This document shows, one piece after another, positions 8,743 through 17,750 of a stretch of 38,920 nt of DNA. The notes under the pieces are model-generated. The model made no database searches. It was not told the origin of the DNA and saw only the letters and a program-made list of their open reading frames with translations. Made by a program: the position numbers and the translations under genes. How positions within the stretch are numbered: position 1 is the first letter of the stretch; every line of letters begins with the position of its first letter. Source of the stretch: an uncultured Bacteroides sp. (lineage in GTDB: Bacteria; Bacteroidota; Bacteroidia; Bacteroidales; Bacteroidaceae); assembly GCA_900546645.1 (NCBI GenBank), contig URDR01000022.1, positions 1 through 38,920 on the forward strand, in the 5' to 3' direction.

Positions 8743-10062
8743 ATGAAAGTTTTAAAGTTTGGAGGAACATCTGTAGGTTCTGCACAAAGAATGAAAGATG
8801 TAGCCAAATTGATTACTGACGGTGAACAAAAAATCGTTGTTCTTTCTGCCATGTCAGGTACGACCAATACCTTGGTTGAGATTTCGGATTATCTGTACAA
8901 GAAAAATCCCGAAGGTGCGAATGAGGTTATCAATAAGCTGGAAGCAAAATATAAACAGCATATTGAGGAGCTTTATTCTACTGAAGAATATAAAAACAAA
9001 ACACTGGATTTGGTAAAATCCGTATTTGATTATATTCGCTCATACACCAAAGATATTTTTACTCTGTTTGAAGAAAAAGTGATTCTCGCACAAGGAGAAA
9101 TCATTTCAACAAACATGGTAACCAATTATCTGTGTGAGCAGGGAGTAAAAACCGTATTGATTCCTGCATTGGAGTTTATGCGTACAGACAAGAATTGTGA
9201 ACCGGATTTAACTTATATCCGTGAGAAACTGAACTTGCAGCTGGAAGCTAATCCGGGCTATGAAATTTATATCACTCAAGGTTTCATCTGCCGCAATGCA
9301 TATGGCGAAACCGATAACTTACAGCGTGGAGGAAGTGACTATACCGCTTCACTGATTGGTGCTGCCTGCAACGCTTCTGAAATCCAAATATGGACAGACA
9401 TTGACGGAATGCACGATAATGACCCGCGTATCGTAGACAAAACTTCTCCGGTGCGTCAGCTCCATTTTGAAGAAGCTGCCGAACTGGCGTATTTCGGGGC
9501 AAAAATCTTGCATCCTACTTGCATCCAGCCAGCCAAGTATGCCAATATTCCGGTAAGATTGCTGAACACCATGGAACCATCGGCTCCGGGAACATTGATT
9601 TCAAACGAAACTGAAAAAGGCAAAATAAAAGCTGTTGCAGCCAAGGATAATATTACAGCTATCAAAATTAAATCAAGCCGTATGTTATTGGCTCACGGAT
9701 TCCTGCGCAAGGTTTTTGAAATCTTTGAAAGCTACCAAACTCCGATTGATATGGTTTGTACATCGGAAGTGGGCGTATCGATGTCTATCGACAATACCAA
9801 GCATCTCAATGAAATTGTGGATGACTTAAAGAAATATGGTACGGTTACTGTTGACCATAATATGTGTATCATCTGTGTAGTGGGCGACCTGGAATGGGAA
9901 AACGTAGGATTTGAGGCCAAAGCTCTTGATGCCATGCGTGACATTCCTGTACGCATGATTTCATTTGGAGGAAGTAACTACAATATTTCTTTCTTGATTC
10001 GCGAAGAAGATAAGAAGCAAGCTTTGCAGGCTTTGAGCGATGAACTGTTTAATAAGAAATAA
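8743..10062 (+). CDS. lysC: Aspartate kinase (monofunctional, ACT-domain regulated)
   Basis: Phosphorylates L-aspartate, the committed step towards lysine, threonine and methionine. It is 439 aa. The N-terminal amino-acid kinase domain begins MKVLKFGGTSVGSAQRM with the KFGGTSV signature; substrate and ATP-site motifs include GFICRNAYGETDNLQRGGSDYTA and WTDIDGMHDNDPR. Two C-terminal ACT domains (about 305-375 and 385-439) suggest allosteric feedback by an amino acid. There is no fused homoserine dehydrogenase. It precedes lysA on the same strand with a 145-bp gap containing several hairpins, which fits a lysine-branch function. Confidence 0.95.
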   Translation: MKVLKFGGTSVGSAQRMKDVAKLITDGEQKIVVLSAMSGTTNTLVEISDYLYKKNPEGANEVINKLEAKYKQHIEELYSTEEYKNKTLDLVKSVFDYIRSYTKDIFTLFEEKVILAQGEIISTNMVTNYLCEQGVKTVLIPALEFMRTDKNCEPDLTYIREKLNLQLEANPGYEIYITQGFICRNAYGETDNLQRGGSDYTASLIGAACNASEIQIWTDIDGMHDNDPRIVDKTSPVRQLHFEEAAELAYFGAKILHPTCIQPAKYANIPVRLLNTMEPSAPGTLISNETEKGKIKAVAAKDNITAIKIKSSRMLLAHGFLRKVFEIFESYQTPIDMVCTSEVGVSMSIDNTKHLNEIVDDLKKYGTVTVDHNMCIICVVGDLEWENVGFEAKALDAMRDIPVRMISFGGSNYNISFLIREEDKKQALQALSDELFNKK

Positions 10063-10174
10063 AAGAAAGAGCAGACATGCTTTCTTAAACCAAAACAGGA
10101 TTTCATAAACTACATGTCATCCTGACCATAAAGAAGGATTCGGGAGTCTATCATCACATGCTTACCGAATCCTT
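10063..10174 (+). promoter_or_regulatory. Three consecutive hairpins in the lysC-lysA gap
   Basis: Hairpin 1 pairs 10063-10073 with 10078-10086 (AAGAAAG...CTTTCTT, small bulge). Hairpin 2 pairs CAGGAT (10096-10101) with ATCCTG (10119-10124). Hairpin 3 pairs AAGGATTCGG (10134-10143) with CCGAATCCTT (10165-10174), perfect over 10 bp. AGGATT in hairpin 2 (10097-10102) could instead pair with AATCCT in hairpin 3 (10168-10173). They may act as processing signals, a partial terminator or an attenuator; no leader peptide was seen. Confidence 0.5.
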
Positions 10175-10207
10175 TCATTTGTTTATCACCTAAAGAACAT
10201 TAAGTAT

Positions 10208-11368
10208 ATGAAAGGAAACTTTCCGATTAACAAGTTCAAAGAACTTACCACTCCATTTTATTATTATGATGCCAGCTTGCTGCGTGAAACGCTGAAAGTG
10301 ATTCGTACGGAAGCGGATAAATATAATAAATTCTGTATCCATTATGCCGTAAAGGCTAATGCAAATCCAAAGGTATTAAGCATTATCCGGGAAAGCGGAT
10401 TGGGAGCTGACTGTGTTAGCGGAGGAGAAATCAAAGCTGCCATAAAGGCTGGATTCCCTGCCAGCAAAATAGTATATGCCGGTGTAGGAAAGACAGACTG
10501 GGAAATAAACTTAGGGCTGGATTATGATATTTTCTGTTTTAACGTAGAATCTGTTCCCGAACTGGAAATCATCAACGAGCTGGCTACTGCCAAAAATAAA
10601 ATAGCACGCGTTGCTTTCCGTATCAATCCGGATGTAGGTGCACATACACATGCAAATATCACTACCGGACTGGCTGAAAACAAATTCGGAATCAGCATGC
10701 AGGATATGGATCGTGTGATTGACCGCGCACTTGAAATGAATCATATCAAATTTGTAGGCCTGCATTTTCATATCGGATCTCAAATTTTAGATATGGGGGA
10801 TTTCATCGCCCTCTGCAATCGCGTCAATGAATTACAGGAAAAGCTTTTTGCCCGTCAGATTATTGTGGAACATATCAATGTAGGGGGCGGACTGGGTATT
10901 GATTATAGCCATCCCAACCGTCAGCCAATTCCTAACTTTGCCGAATACTTCAGCACCTACCACAAACATCTGCGTCTGCGCCCACAGCAAACTTTACACT
11001 TCGAACTGGGACGCTCTATTGTAGGTCAGTGTGGAAGCCTCATCAGCAAAGTAATTTATGTAAAACAAGGAACAAACAAGCAATTTGCAATCCTCGACGG
11101 AGGAATGACCGACTTAATCCGTCCCGCATTATATCAGGCTTATCATAAAATAGAAAATATCACTTCTGAAGAACCTGCAGAAACATATGATGTGGTCGGC
11201 CCTATCTGTGAATCCTCTGACGTATTCGGCAAGGCTATCGACCTAAATAAAGTAAGAAGAGGCGACCTGATAGCTCTGCGCTCTGCCGGAGCATACGGAG
11301 AAATCATGGCATCCGGATATAACTGCCGCACTTTACCTCAAGGGTATACTTCCGACGAATTAGTATAA
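10208..11368 (+). CDS. lysA: Diaminopimelate decarboxylase
   Basis: PLP enzyme converting meso-diaminopimelate to L-lysine, the last lysine step. It is 386 aa, fold-type III (alanine-racemase-like barrel). The PLP Lys is Lys49 in HYAVKANANPKVL. The glycine-rich phosphate-binding motif is NVGGGLGIDY, and the active-site Cys donated across the dimer is in GPICESSDVFG. C-terminal motifs include RSAGAYGEIMASGYN. It lies downstream of lysC on the same strand and is followed by a strong hairpin, so it is probably the last gene of that unit. Confidence 0.97.
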   Translation: MKGNFPINKFKELTTPFYYYDASLLRETLKVIRTEADKYNKFCIHYAVKANANPKVLSIIRESGLGADCVSGGEIKAAIKAGFPASKIVYAGVGKTDWEINLGLDYDIFCFNVESVPELEIINELATAKNKIARVAFRINPDVGAHTHANITTGLAENKFGISMQDMDRVIDRALEMNHIKFVGLHFHIGSQILDMGDFIALCNRVNELQEKLFARQIIVEHINVGGGLGIDYSHPNRQPIPNFAEYFSTYHKHLRLRPQQTLHFELGRSIVGQCGSLISKVIYVKQGTNKQFAILDGGMTDLIRPALYQAYHKIENITSEEPAETYDVVGPICESSDVFGKAIDLNKVRRGDLIALRSAGAYGEIMASGYNCRTLPQGYTSDELV

Positions 11369-11375
11369 ACGGTAA

Positions 11376-11417
11376 AAAAGTGTACCCGGAAGGATATTAC
11401 CTGACAGGTACACTTTT
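11376..11417 (+). terminator. Hairpin after lysA
   Basis: AAAAGTGTACC (11376-11386) pairs perfectly with GGTACACTTTT (11407-11417), with a 20-nt loop. The stem ends in T residues. It begins 8 bp after the lysA stop and separates it from the glycosyltransferase. Confidence 0.75.
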
Positions 11418-11440
11418 AAACGTATTAATAACCTGCAATT

Positions 11441-12601
11441 ATGATATTTACCGAACTGACATCAGCAAGCGGTATACTGGCTTCTACTTGTTTCATCTTA
11501 CTCATCATCCAGCTTGGGTATGCTTTTGGAGTCTATAACCAATTACACCGCAACTTCAAGAAACAAAAAGAAAAAAAGCAATCAGATGACTTCCCTCCTC
11601 TGTCAGTCATTATTGTCACCAAAGACTCCGGTAAAGCTTTAAAAGAGAATCTTCCACTTATTCTGGAACAAGATTATCCCCAGTTTGAAGTCATCGTCAT
11701 CAATGATAAATCGGCTGGAGAAGATGAAAATATTCTCAAACTGTTAGGAAACAACTATCATCACCTATACTATAGCTTTATACCCGAAACGGCACGCTAT
11801 ATAAGCCGGAAAAAACTGGGAATAGCCATGGGAATAAAAGCAAGCCGATACGAATGGATTGTGGTAACCGAACCACAGTGCAAGCCCATGAGCAACCAAT
11901 GGCTGAAAAGTTTAGCGACCCATTTTTCACCGGAAACCGATATCGTACTGGGATATAGCAACTATATACAGAATAAAGAGAAATTTGCACGCCATATCCG
12001 ACTCGACAGTATGTTTCAGGCTATGCGGTACTTGGGACGAGCAGCAAGCGGACATCCTTATATGGGCATCGGACGCAACCTCGCTTACCGAAAAAGCCTT
12101 TACCTCAGCCACAAAGGCTTTACTACACAACTTAACTTACAGCGAGGTGATGACGACTTATTCATCAATGCGGTGACCCATGCTCAAAATACCAAGGTGG
12201 CTCTTTCTCCCGAGAGTTTTATCCGCATTCCGGTTCCATCCTATAAGCGAGTGTGGTTTGAAGATAAAGTAAACGCACTGGTTACCGGACATTATTACCG
12301 GGGAAATGCACGTATCTTCAACAGCATTGAAACATGGACCTGCGCCTTATTTCACTTACTGACATTAACCGGATTAATCTATTGCATTCTTAATAGAGCA
12401 TGGATTGAAACGGGAATTATCGGAGCCGGCTGGCTTATCCGGTTTGTTTCGTACATGACTGTCATGAAACAAACATCAAACGATTTGCAAGAGGACTTCT
12501 GCTGCTCACTTCCGTTTTATGACTTGTTCCGCCCACTCTACAGTTTGCAAATAAGGCTGCAGTATTGGCTAAGAGACAAATCCGACTTTCTAAGAAAATA
12601 A
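11441..12601 (+). CDS. Membrane-anchored family 2 glycosyltransferase
   Basis: GT-A fold glycosyltransferase of 386 aa. An N-terminal membrane helix (about 10-30) is followed by the nucleotide-sugar-binding start FPPLSVIIVTKDSGKALKEN (52-70) and VIVINDKSAGED (84-95). The acceptor-side acidic motif is GDDDLF, and there are one or two C-terminal helices (about 300-345). The usual metal-binding D-x-D is not conserved: the aligned position reads VVTEPQC (141-147). Donor and acceptor are unknown; a cell-surface polysaccharide or lipid role is an inference from the membrane anchoring. It is transcribed after the lysA hairpin and converges on the DUF5686 gene 39 bp away. Confidence 0.85.
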   Translation: MIFTELTSASGILASTCFILLIIQLGYAFGVYNQLHRNFKKQKEKKQSDDFPPLSVIIVTKDSGKALKENLPLILEQDYPQFEVIVINDKSAGEDENILKLLGNNYHHLYYSFIPETARYISRKKLGIAMGIKASRYEWIVVTEPQCKPMSNQWLKSLATHFSPETDIVLGYSNYIQNKEKFARHIRLDSMFQAMRYLGRAASGHPYMGIGRNLAYRKSLYLSHKGFTTQLNLQRGDDDLFINAVTHAQNTKVALSPESFIRIPVPSYKRVWFEDKVNALVTGHYYRGNARIFNSIETWTCALFHLLTLTGLIYCILNRAWIETGIIGAGWLIRFVSYMTVMKQTSNDLQEDFCCSLPFYDLFRPLYSLQIRLQYWLRDKSDFLRK

Positions 12602-12640
12602 GAAGTAAGCGCAGTTGAATCTTCTTTAATGCTTCCGAAT

Positions 12641-14833
12641 TTATTTATTAAACAGTTCAAAGGTAAATTTACAGCCCACGGAGGTAAATTTACCTTTTTC
12701 ATTTCCAATAAAGATACCGGCATCGAAAACCGTAGTTGCAAAGCCATAACCTAATTCAAAATACGGATTAAGGTGAGGCATAAATAAAATACCTCCATAA
12801 AGACGTTCTTTCTGGATAAAAGATAAAAGACGAGATACCGGATATAACAAGATAAATGGAGCCTCATAGGTTATATTACCGCTGACATAATGGCGGGAAG
12901 TATTATACCAGCGGCTATCCAACATCTGGAAAGTCCCGCCTATTTCATCATCCCATCCCTGAGGCAAATTCCGGTTGGCAAAATTTACATAATCCACAAA
13001 GTACATATCCGACTGGTTGGTAAATAAACCGAGTCCCAGATTATAAGCCAATGAATGAACATTTCGCAAGCGCACCATTTGCTTGGCTGCAAGTTCGATA
13101 CGCTCATAATGCCCTGAGTTTTTCATCACCTTAATTCCACGTTCGTAATCAACAGAAAAAGTAGGAAAGCGCGAACCTACATTAACCTTACGGTATCCAT
13201 TAAAATAATAATACATGCCCGGTGTCCATTCCACGCGAATACGCGGAGCAAAACTATTATACTTTGACCGCACTCTTGACTCTACTTCCGGCGAACTTTT
13301 CGTGTGCCGCCAGTGCATCGCAATTCCGGTATTCAAGCTTAACCCGTTGACAATTTCAATACGATGCGACACATCAACATAAATATCTTTAAAGTAATCC
13401 AGTTCCAGCCCCTCAAATGAAAAGATGCTGTCGGGTATTTCTTTCAGCTGATCAAGCACCACGCTACTGTAAATACGATTACCATTTCCTACATGTAATT
13501 CAAAAGCCCCCTGACGCCTTGGGTTATAAACAAACTCCATATCGGCCTTTGCATAAAGTTCCTTTTTCGTAAAATTATACCCCACCTGAGGAGTGATACG
13601 CAACCAGCGTCCGTTATGAAACAACTGATTATATTTAAACTCCTGCCTATACGAAATACCATTACGATGACTATAACTGATTAACAAGGGATTTATCAAA
13701 GGAGAACAGTTCACACTTCCGAATTTGGCAAGATCAATATTATAACTACTAATCAGAGCATCTCCCAGCTGTCCCAAATAAATTATATTCTTCTTAGCCT
13801 TGCTCATCGGCATGGCAACCAGCGTATCAGCAGCACGCAAATAGTCTCTTCTCTGGGCAGCCTGATAAAGCGAATCTTCCAAGCCGCTAAGCGGAATAGG
13901 GCGAATGCGATGAAACGAATCACGGTTGGAAGTAAGTAAGCTCGTATCACAAGTCAATGTATACGATTTCGTCAGATTATAATCTTTCTTTTTCGAACGG
14001 ACAGGAACAAGATGTTCGCCCGGCTTCCTGAATTTCACCTCCTTATACTTCATCCATCCGGTATAATTCATCTCAAGATGATTTTTCAGAAACCTGAAAT
14101 CCAAATCCAAATAGAGCAAGGTAGGAAGACAGCGGGTTTCTTCCGTATTACCCATCTGCATAAACAGATGAAAACGAATCAAATCATATTTACCATGAAC
14201 ATCTAAATACCGAATACTCCAATCTGCTGACGAAACCCACAGATAGCCATCCAGCAGCTGCGTACTGTTATAACGAGGAATAATTTTTATTTTATACCAA
14301 TCTCCACCTAAGCGATGACTGACCGAATCAAGCAAATAATAATAGTGCACCTTTGCTTTCGGATTTAACGGTGAAAGAACTTTATTCTCCATTACCGCCG
14401 GTGAATAGATATTAAATTTCATATAATCCATAATATCAAACAACTGACCGCGGTTGCTGGTAAAAGTAGTAGAAATAGCTCTCACCTTACGATCATAAAT
14501 CGACGGAGCCGTATAATGGAGTTCACTGAGCGATTCATGCAAATATTTTTTTACCCCTTTATCAAAACGAAACATAGAAGGAACAAAACGAATAATTCGG
14601 TTTTGCTTGTGTACCTGCAACAATCCCTTCAAGTATAAATCGGCTTGATAACTCTTTACTTCCTGTGAGTAGAATTCTGCAGAATGGAATATATGATTCA
14701 GTACCGAATCGGCAACAAAAGACTTTTCAGAAAGATGTGAAGCATTATCCCACGCCTTTCCTGCTATCGGGTACAGATTAAAAAGAAATAGAAAAACCCA
14801 ATATATCGTATATAAATACTTACTTCTGCGCAT
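12641..14833 (-). CDS. DUF5686-type outer-membrane beta-barrel protein
   Basis: Large exported protein, 730 aa from the ATG at 14833. A signal peptide (MRRSKYLYTIYWVFLFLFNL, cleavage probably after GKA) is followed by a mixed domain with RFVPSMFRFDKGVKKY and IYSPAVMENKVLSPLNP. The C-terminal half has alternating aromatic strands typical of an outer-membrane barrel and ends with GKFTSVGCKFTFELFNK. This matches the Bacteroidetes-wide DUF5686 family, whose members often carry an extra N-terminal carboxypeptidase-regulatory-like domain that is not evident here. The function is unknown. An in-frame upstream start (14860) runs through the promoter element and is discounted. Confidence 0.82.
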   Translation of the reverse strand: MRRSKYLYTIYWVFLFLFNLYPIAGKAWDNASHLSEKSFVADSVLNHIFHSAEFYSQEVKSYQADLYLKGLLQVHKQNRIIRFVPSMFRFDKGVKKYLHESLSELHYTAPSIYDRKVRAISTTFTSNRGQLFDIMDYMKFNIYSPAVMENKVLSPLNPKAKVHYYYLLDSVSHRLGGDWYKIKIIPRYNSTQLLDGYLWVSSADWSIRYLDVHGKYDLIRFHLFMQMGNTEETRCLPTLLYLDLDFRFLKNHLEMNYTGWMKYKEVKFRKPGEHLVPVRSKKKDYNLTKSYTLTCDTSLLTSNRDSFHRIRPIPLSGLEDSLYQAAQRRDYLRAADTLVAMPMSKAKKNIIYLGQLGDALISSYNIDLAKFGSVNCSPLINPLLISYSHRNGISYRQEFKYNQLFHNGRWLRITPQVGYNFTKKELYAKADMEFVYNPRRQGAFELHVGNGNRIYSSVVLDQLKEIPDSIFSFEGLELDYFKDIYVDVSHRIEIVNGLSLNTGIAMHWRHTKSSPEVESRVRSKYNSFAPRIRVEWTPGMYYYFNGYRKVNVGSRFPTFSVDYERGIKVMKNSGHYERIELAAKQMVRLRNVHSLAYNLGLGLFTNQSDMYFVDYVNFANRNLPQGWDDEIGGTFQMLDSRWYNTSRHYVSGNITYEAPFILLYPVSRLLSFIQKERLYGGILFMPHLNPYFELGYGFATTVFDAGIFIGNEKGKFTSVGCKFTFELFNK

Positions 14834-14841
14834 AAGTCGGA

Positions 14842-14849
14842 CAAATATA
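14842..14849 (-). promoter_or_regulatory. -7 element of the DUF5686 gene
   Basis: The minus strand reads TATATTTG, only 8 bp upstream of the ATG at 14833. Transcription from it would leave an untranslated leader of only a few nucleotides. Confidence 0.5.
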
Positions 14850-14913
14850 CGTAAAACCACTTTGATAGGTCATTTTTTCATCATAAAAAAAGACCAATTT
14901 AATTTTTTATTTT

Positions 14914-14921
14914 TATCTTTG
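14914..14921 (+). promoter_or_regulatory. -7 element of the Crp/Fnr regulator gene
   Basis: TATCTTTG matches TAnnTTTG, 34 bp before the ATG at 14956. The preceding T-rich tract has no clear -33 TTTG. Confidence 0.55.
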
Positions 14922-14955
14922 TGCTTAAGAACATATTTTTGCGGAACACTTAATT

Positions 14956-15657
14956 ATGGTAAAGAAAGAACTTACAGAAGCTGAAGTAGCCGAATTCATC
15001 CCTGATTTATGGCAACCTCTCACACAAGCACAACGTGAACTTCTTGCCCAGAATTTCACAATTCAGAAATATAAAAAAAATGAAACAATTTACTGTGAAG
15101 GAGAGACTCCGATGTACTTGATGTGTCTGCTTAACGGTAAAGTAAAAATCTACAAAGACGGAGTGGGAGGCAGAAGCCAAATTGTACGTATCGTCAGAGA
15201 CAAGGAGTATTTTGCCTATCGGGCCTATTTTGCTGAAGAAGACTATGTAACTGCTGCCGCTGCTTTCGAAAGTTGTACCATCTGTCTGATACCGATGCCT
15301 ATCATCACTAAATTGCTTCAAGAAAACCCCGATTTATCTATGTTCTTTATCCGACAGTTGTCAAAAGATCTGGGAATTTCAGATGAACGCACCGTAAATC
15401 TTACTCAAAAACATATACGAGGCAGACTTGCTGAATCCCTTTTGTTCCTCAAAGATACATATGGAGTAGAAGAAGACCAATGTACATTAAGTATCTACCT
15501 TTCAAGAGAAGACTTGGCCAATCTTTCTAATATGACAACATCGAATGCCATTCGTACGCTGTCTAATTTCGCAGCCGAAAAATTAATCATCATTGACGGA
15601 CGTAAAATCAAACTAATAGAAGAAGAAAAGCTGAAAAAAATCAGCAAAATAGGATAA
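14956..15657 (+). CDS. Crp/Fnr family transcriptional regulator
   Basis: 233-aa regulator with an N-terminal cyclic-nucleotide-binding-like beta-barrel (about 25-140: GETPMYLMCLLNGKVKIYKDG) and a C-terminal winged helix (about 165-225: SIYLSREDLANLSNMTTSNAIRTLSNFAAEKLI). No Fnr-type cysteine cluster is seen near the N-terminus, so it is probably not an oxygen-sensing iron-sulfur protein. Bacteroides has a global carbon-use regulator (Cur/MalR) in this family, and this gene could be its orthologue, but the sequence alone does not prove that. It is a single-gene unit, divergent from the DUF5686 gene and closed by a bidirectional terminator. Confidence 0.92.
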   Translation: MVKKELTEAEVAEFIPDLWQPLTQAQRELLAQNFTIQKYKKNETIYCEGETPMYLMCLLNGKVKIYKDGVGGRSQIVRIVRDKEYFAYRAYFAEEDYVTAAAAFESCTICLIPMPIITKLLQENPDLSMFFIRQLSKDLGISDERTVNLTQKHIRGRLAESLLFLKDTYGVEEDQCTLSIYLSREDLANLSNMTTSNAIRTLSNFAAEKLIIIDGRKIKLIEEEKLKKISKIG

Positions 15658-15675
15658 AAGAAACCCTACCCTATT

Positions 15676-15724
15676 TTTAAACCGCCCAGCCTGAAGGAAA
15701 TTTCCTGAGACTGGGCGGTTTAAA
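15676..15724. terminator. Bidirectional terminator between the Crp/Fnr gene and mltF
   Basis: TTTAAACCGCCCAG (15676-15689) pairs perfectly with CTGGGCGGTTTAAA (15711-15724), a GC-rich 14-bp stem. The loop itself contains the 12-bp palindrome AGGAAATTTCCT. It sits between two convergent genes with T/A-rich ends on both sides, so it can serve both. Confidence 0.85.
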
Positions 15725-15725
15725 T

Positions 15726-17105
15726 TTACTCTTTTATCTTTTGTTTATAGATAGCGGCACGAGTCATAACATCGCGAACGAAATCATACGTTTCTGTTCC
15801 CCGGAAATACCCGTTCCTGCAAACCGGATCGCGATAAAACTTCTCACTGCTTTTCAGCAAGATATAATGTGCTACGTGATGCTCCCATATATACGGATTA
15901 CGCCCATACTTCTTTGCCAAAGCCATCGCATCTGTAACATGACCCGCTCCTGCATTATAAGCCGCTAAAATAAACTTGACTTGTTCTTGCGGGTCTTTAA
16001 TCTTACCAAACATACGCTTTAAGCCTGCTATATATTTCACTCCTGCCTTAATACTCTCTTCCGGATCGCTCTCTTTTCCGGGAGGAACTCCCATGGCACG
16101 AGACGTTGCAGGCATGAGCTGCATCAATCCTCTTGCCCCAGCCCAAGATACTACTTTCGGATTAAAATTTGATTCTGTATAAACCAATGCAGCCAGCAAG
16201 CGCCAATCCCATGAAATCTGCTGTGAGTAACGCCGGAACAAGTCATCGTAAAGCGAAATCTTCCCCTCCTTCAGCGACAATATAGAACCGTGAGGAATGT
16301 GTTTTGCCACTTCAAAATAACGCTTAGCACTTGCCCGAAACTCTGGAGAATTGATATTTTCCTTGTGCCACTTATCTGCCGCCTCAGCTAATAAAGGTGA
16401 GTTTTTACGCACAGCCCATGAAGAACGCTGGTCAAAACTTATGCGCAAGCCTATATTCAGTTTCGGATGGTAAGTCTTATTTATTTTTGCCAGCTCATCA
16501 GTAGCAACAGTATATTCTATCTGCCCTTCTGCCACACGGGCAATCAACTCCTCCGATGAAATACTATCTGTATCCAACACATGCAAACCGATTCCTCCAC
16601 CTAACTCTTGATTCAGGTTCAGCAAGCGGTTATAGTATTTGCCTGGATTAATATACACCTCTTTTCCTATAAGTTCCGTCACATCTTTCAAGGCATTTTT
16701 TCCATTCCTCTGCACAAGCACCTGGTGGGTAATATTCTCTTCCCCACAATAAAGCAAACTGTCTTTATACGCCCTGGTTACCGGAAGATTATAAGCAATC
16801 AAATCTCCTTCACCACGCAATAGGCTATGCACCAATTCGGCCTCATTTTTTACTACCTTCAATTTCAGTTTAAGCCCTAACGAATGGGCAAACTGCCCGG
16901 CTAACTCATATTGGAAACCCATGGGTTCACCACGGTAATTGAAATAAGACGTAGAACCGGTAAGGGTAAGTGCAACCAGCTCCCCTCTTTCTCTAATTTG
17001 GGGCAAGTCATTCTCAGCTTCCTGCTGTCCGGAGGATTTACAGGAAGCCAAACATATGCAGCAAACGATGCATAACCATCTTACCCAAATGCTGGAAGGT
17101 CTCAT
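15726..17105 (-). CDS. mltF: MltF-type lytic murein transglycosylase lipoprotein
   Basis: Peptidoglycan-cleaving enzyme combining a solute-binding-like domain and an SLT catalytic domain. It is 459 aa. The lipoprotein signal has lipobox L-A-S-C with Cys22. The periplasmic binding-protein-like domain (about 35-275) starts IRERGELVALTLTGSTSYFNYRGEP. The SLT domain (about 290-420) carries the catalytic Glu in YTESNF and the family motif GARGLMQLMPATSRAMG, plus AAYNAGAGHV. It is translationally coupled to udk: its ATG overlaps the udk stop by 4 bp (ATGA). Such enzymes act in wall turnover and recycling; in other bacteria the binding domain senses muropeptides. Confidence 0.95.
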   Translation of the reverse strand: MRPSSIWVRWLCIVCCICLASCKSSGQQEAENDLPQIRERGELVALTLTGSTSYFNYRGEPMGFQYELAGQFAHSLGLKLKLKVVKNEAELVHSLLRGEGDLIAYNLPVTRAYKDSLLYCGEENITHQVLVQRNGKNALKDVTELIGKEVYINPGKYYNRLLNLNQELGGGIGLHVLDTDSISSEELIARVAEGQIEYTVATDELAKINKTYHPKLNIGLRISFDQRSSWAVRKNSPLLAEAADKWHKENINSPEFRASAKRYFEVAKHIPHGSILSLKEGKISLYDDLFRRYSQQISWDWRLLAALVYTESNFNPKVVSWAGARGLMQLMPATSRAMGVPPGKESDPEESIKAGVKYIAGLKRMFGKIKDPQEQVKFILAAYNAGAGHVTDAMALAKKYGRNPYIWEHHVAHYILLKSSEKFYRDPVCRNGYFRGTETYDFVRDVMTRAAIYKQKIKE

Positions 17106-17713
17106 TGAGCAACAATCTTCTCAATATATAATTTTAGAATTTCAATCGCCTTCTGATTATGTCCGCCCTGAGGGATAATCAAATCGGCAATGCGTTTAGC
17201 AGGCTCTATAAATTCCAAATGCATCGGTTTTAAGACACGCACATAGCGTTCCATCACAGCCTCAGCAGTTCGTCCACGCTCTACCACATCGCGCTGTATC
17301 ACACGAATCAGTCTTTCATCGGGATCAGCATCCACAAAAATACGCAAGTCCATAAGCTGACAGAGTTTTTTATCACTCAAAGCCAAAATACCTTCAATAA
17401 TCACAACCTTACGCGGCTCTACATGTACTGTTTCGGGCTGTCGGGTGCAAGTAAGAAACGAATAAACCGGCTGCTCAATCGGTTCTCCCCGTCGAAGCAT
17501 TGCCACATGATGCGAAAGCAAGTCCCAGTCGAAAGCATTAGGATGATCAAAATTAATACTTTGGCGCTCTTCTACCGGTACATGACTACTATCCTTATAA
17601 TAAGAGTCCAGCGGAAGTACAGCCACTTCTCCTTCAGGGAGACTTTCTACAATACGTTTCACCACAGTTGTTTTTCCGGAGCCTGTTCCTCCTGCAATTC
17701 CAATAATTATCAT
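17102..17713 (-). CDS. udk: Uridine kinase
   Basis: Phosphorylates uridine and cytidine in pyrimidine salvage, using ATP or GTP. It is 203 aa, the usual length. The P-loop GGTGSGKTT is at residues 8-16. Other family motifs are LPLDSYYKD, NFDHPNAFDWDLL, VVIIEGILAL, DLRIFVDADPDERLIRVIQRD and RYVRVLKPMHLEFIEP. It is the first gene of a two-gene operon with mltF (4-bp overlap). Its candidate promoter faces, and overlaps, the promoter of the divergent Dabb gene. Confidence 0.97.
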   Translation of the reverse strand: MIIIGIAGGTGSGKTTVVKRIVESLPEGEVAVLPLDSYYKDSSHVPVEERQSINFDHPNAFDWDLLSHHVAMLRRGEPIEQPVYSFLTCTRQPETVHVEPRKVVIIEGILALSDKKLCQLMDLRIFVDADPDERLIRVIQRDVVERGRTAEAVMERYVRVLKPMHLEFIEPAKRIADLIIPQGGHNQKAIEILKLYIEKIVAQ

Positions 17714-17734
17714 GATTTTTTCAATAATTAGTTA

Positions 17735-17742
17735 TATCTTTG
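17735..17742 (+). promoter_or_regulatory. -7 element of the Dabb/thioesterase operon
   Basis: TATCTTTG matches TAnnTTTG, 40 bp before the ATG at 17783. It lies only 8 bp from the opposing udk -7 element. Confidence 0.55.
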
Positions 17743-17750
17743 CAATTGTA

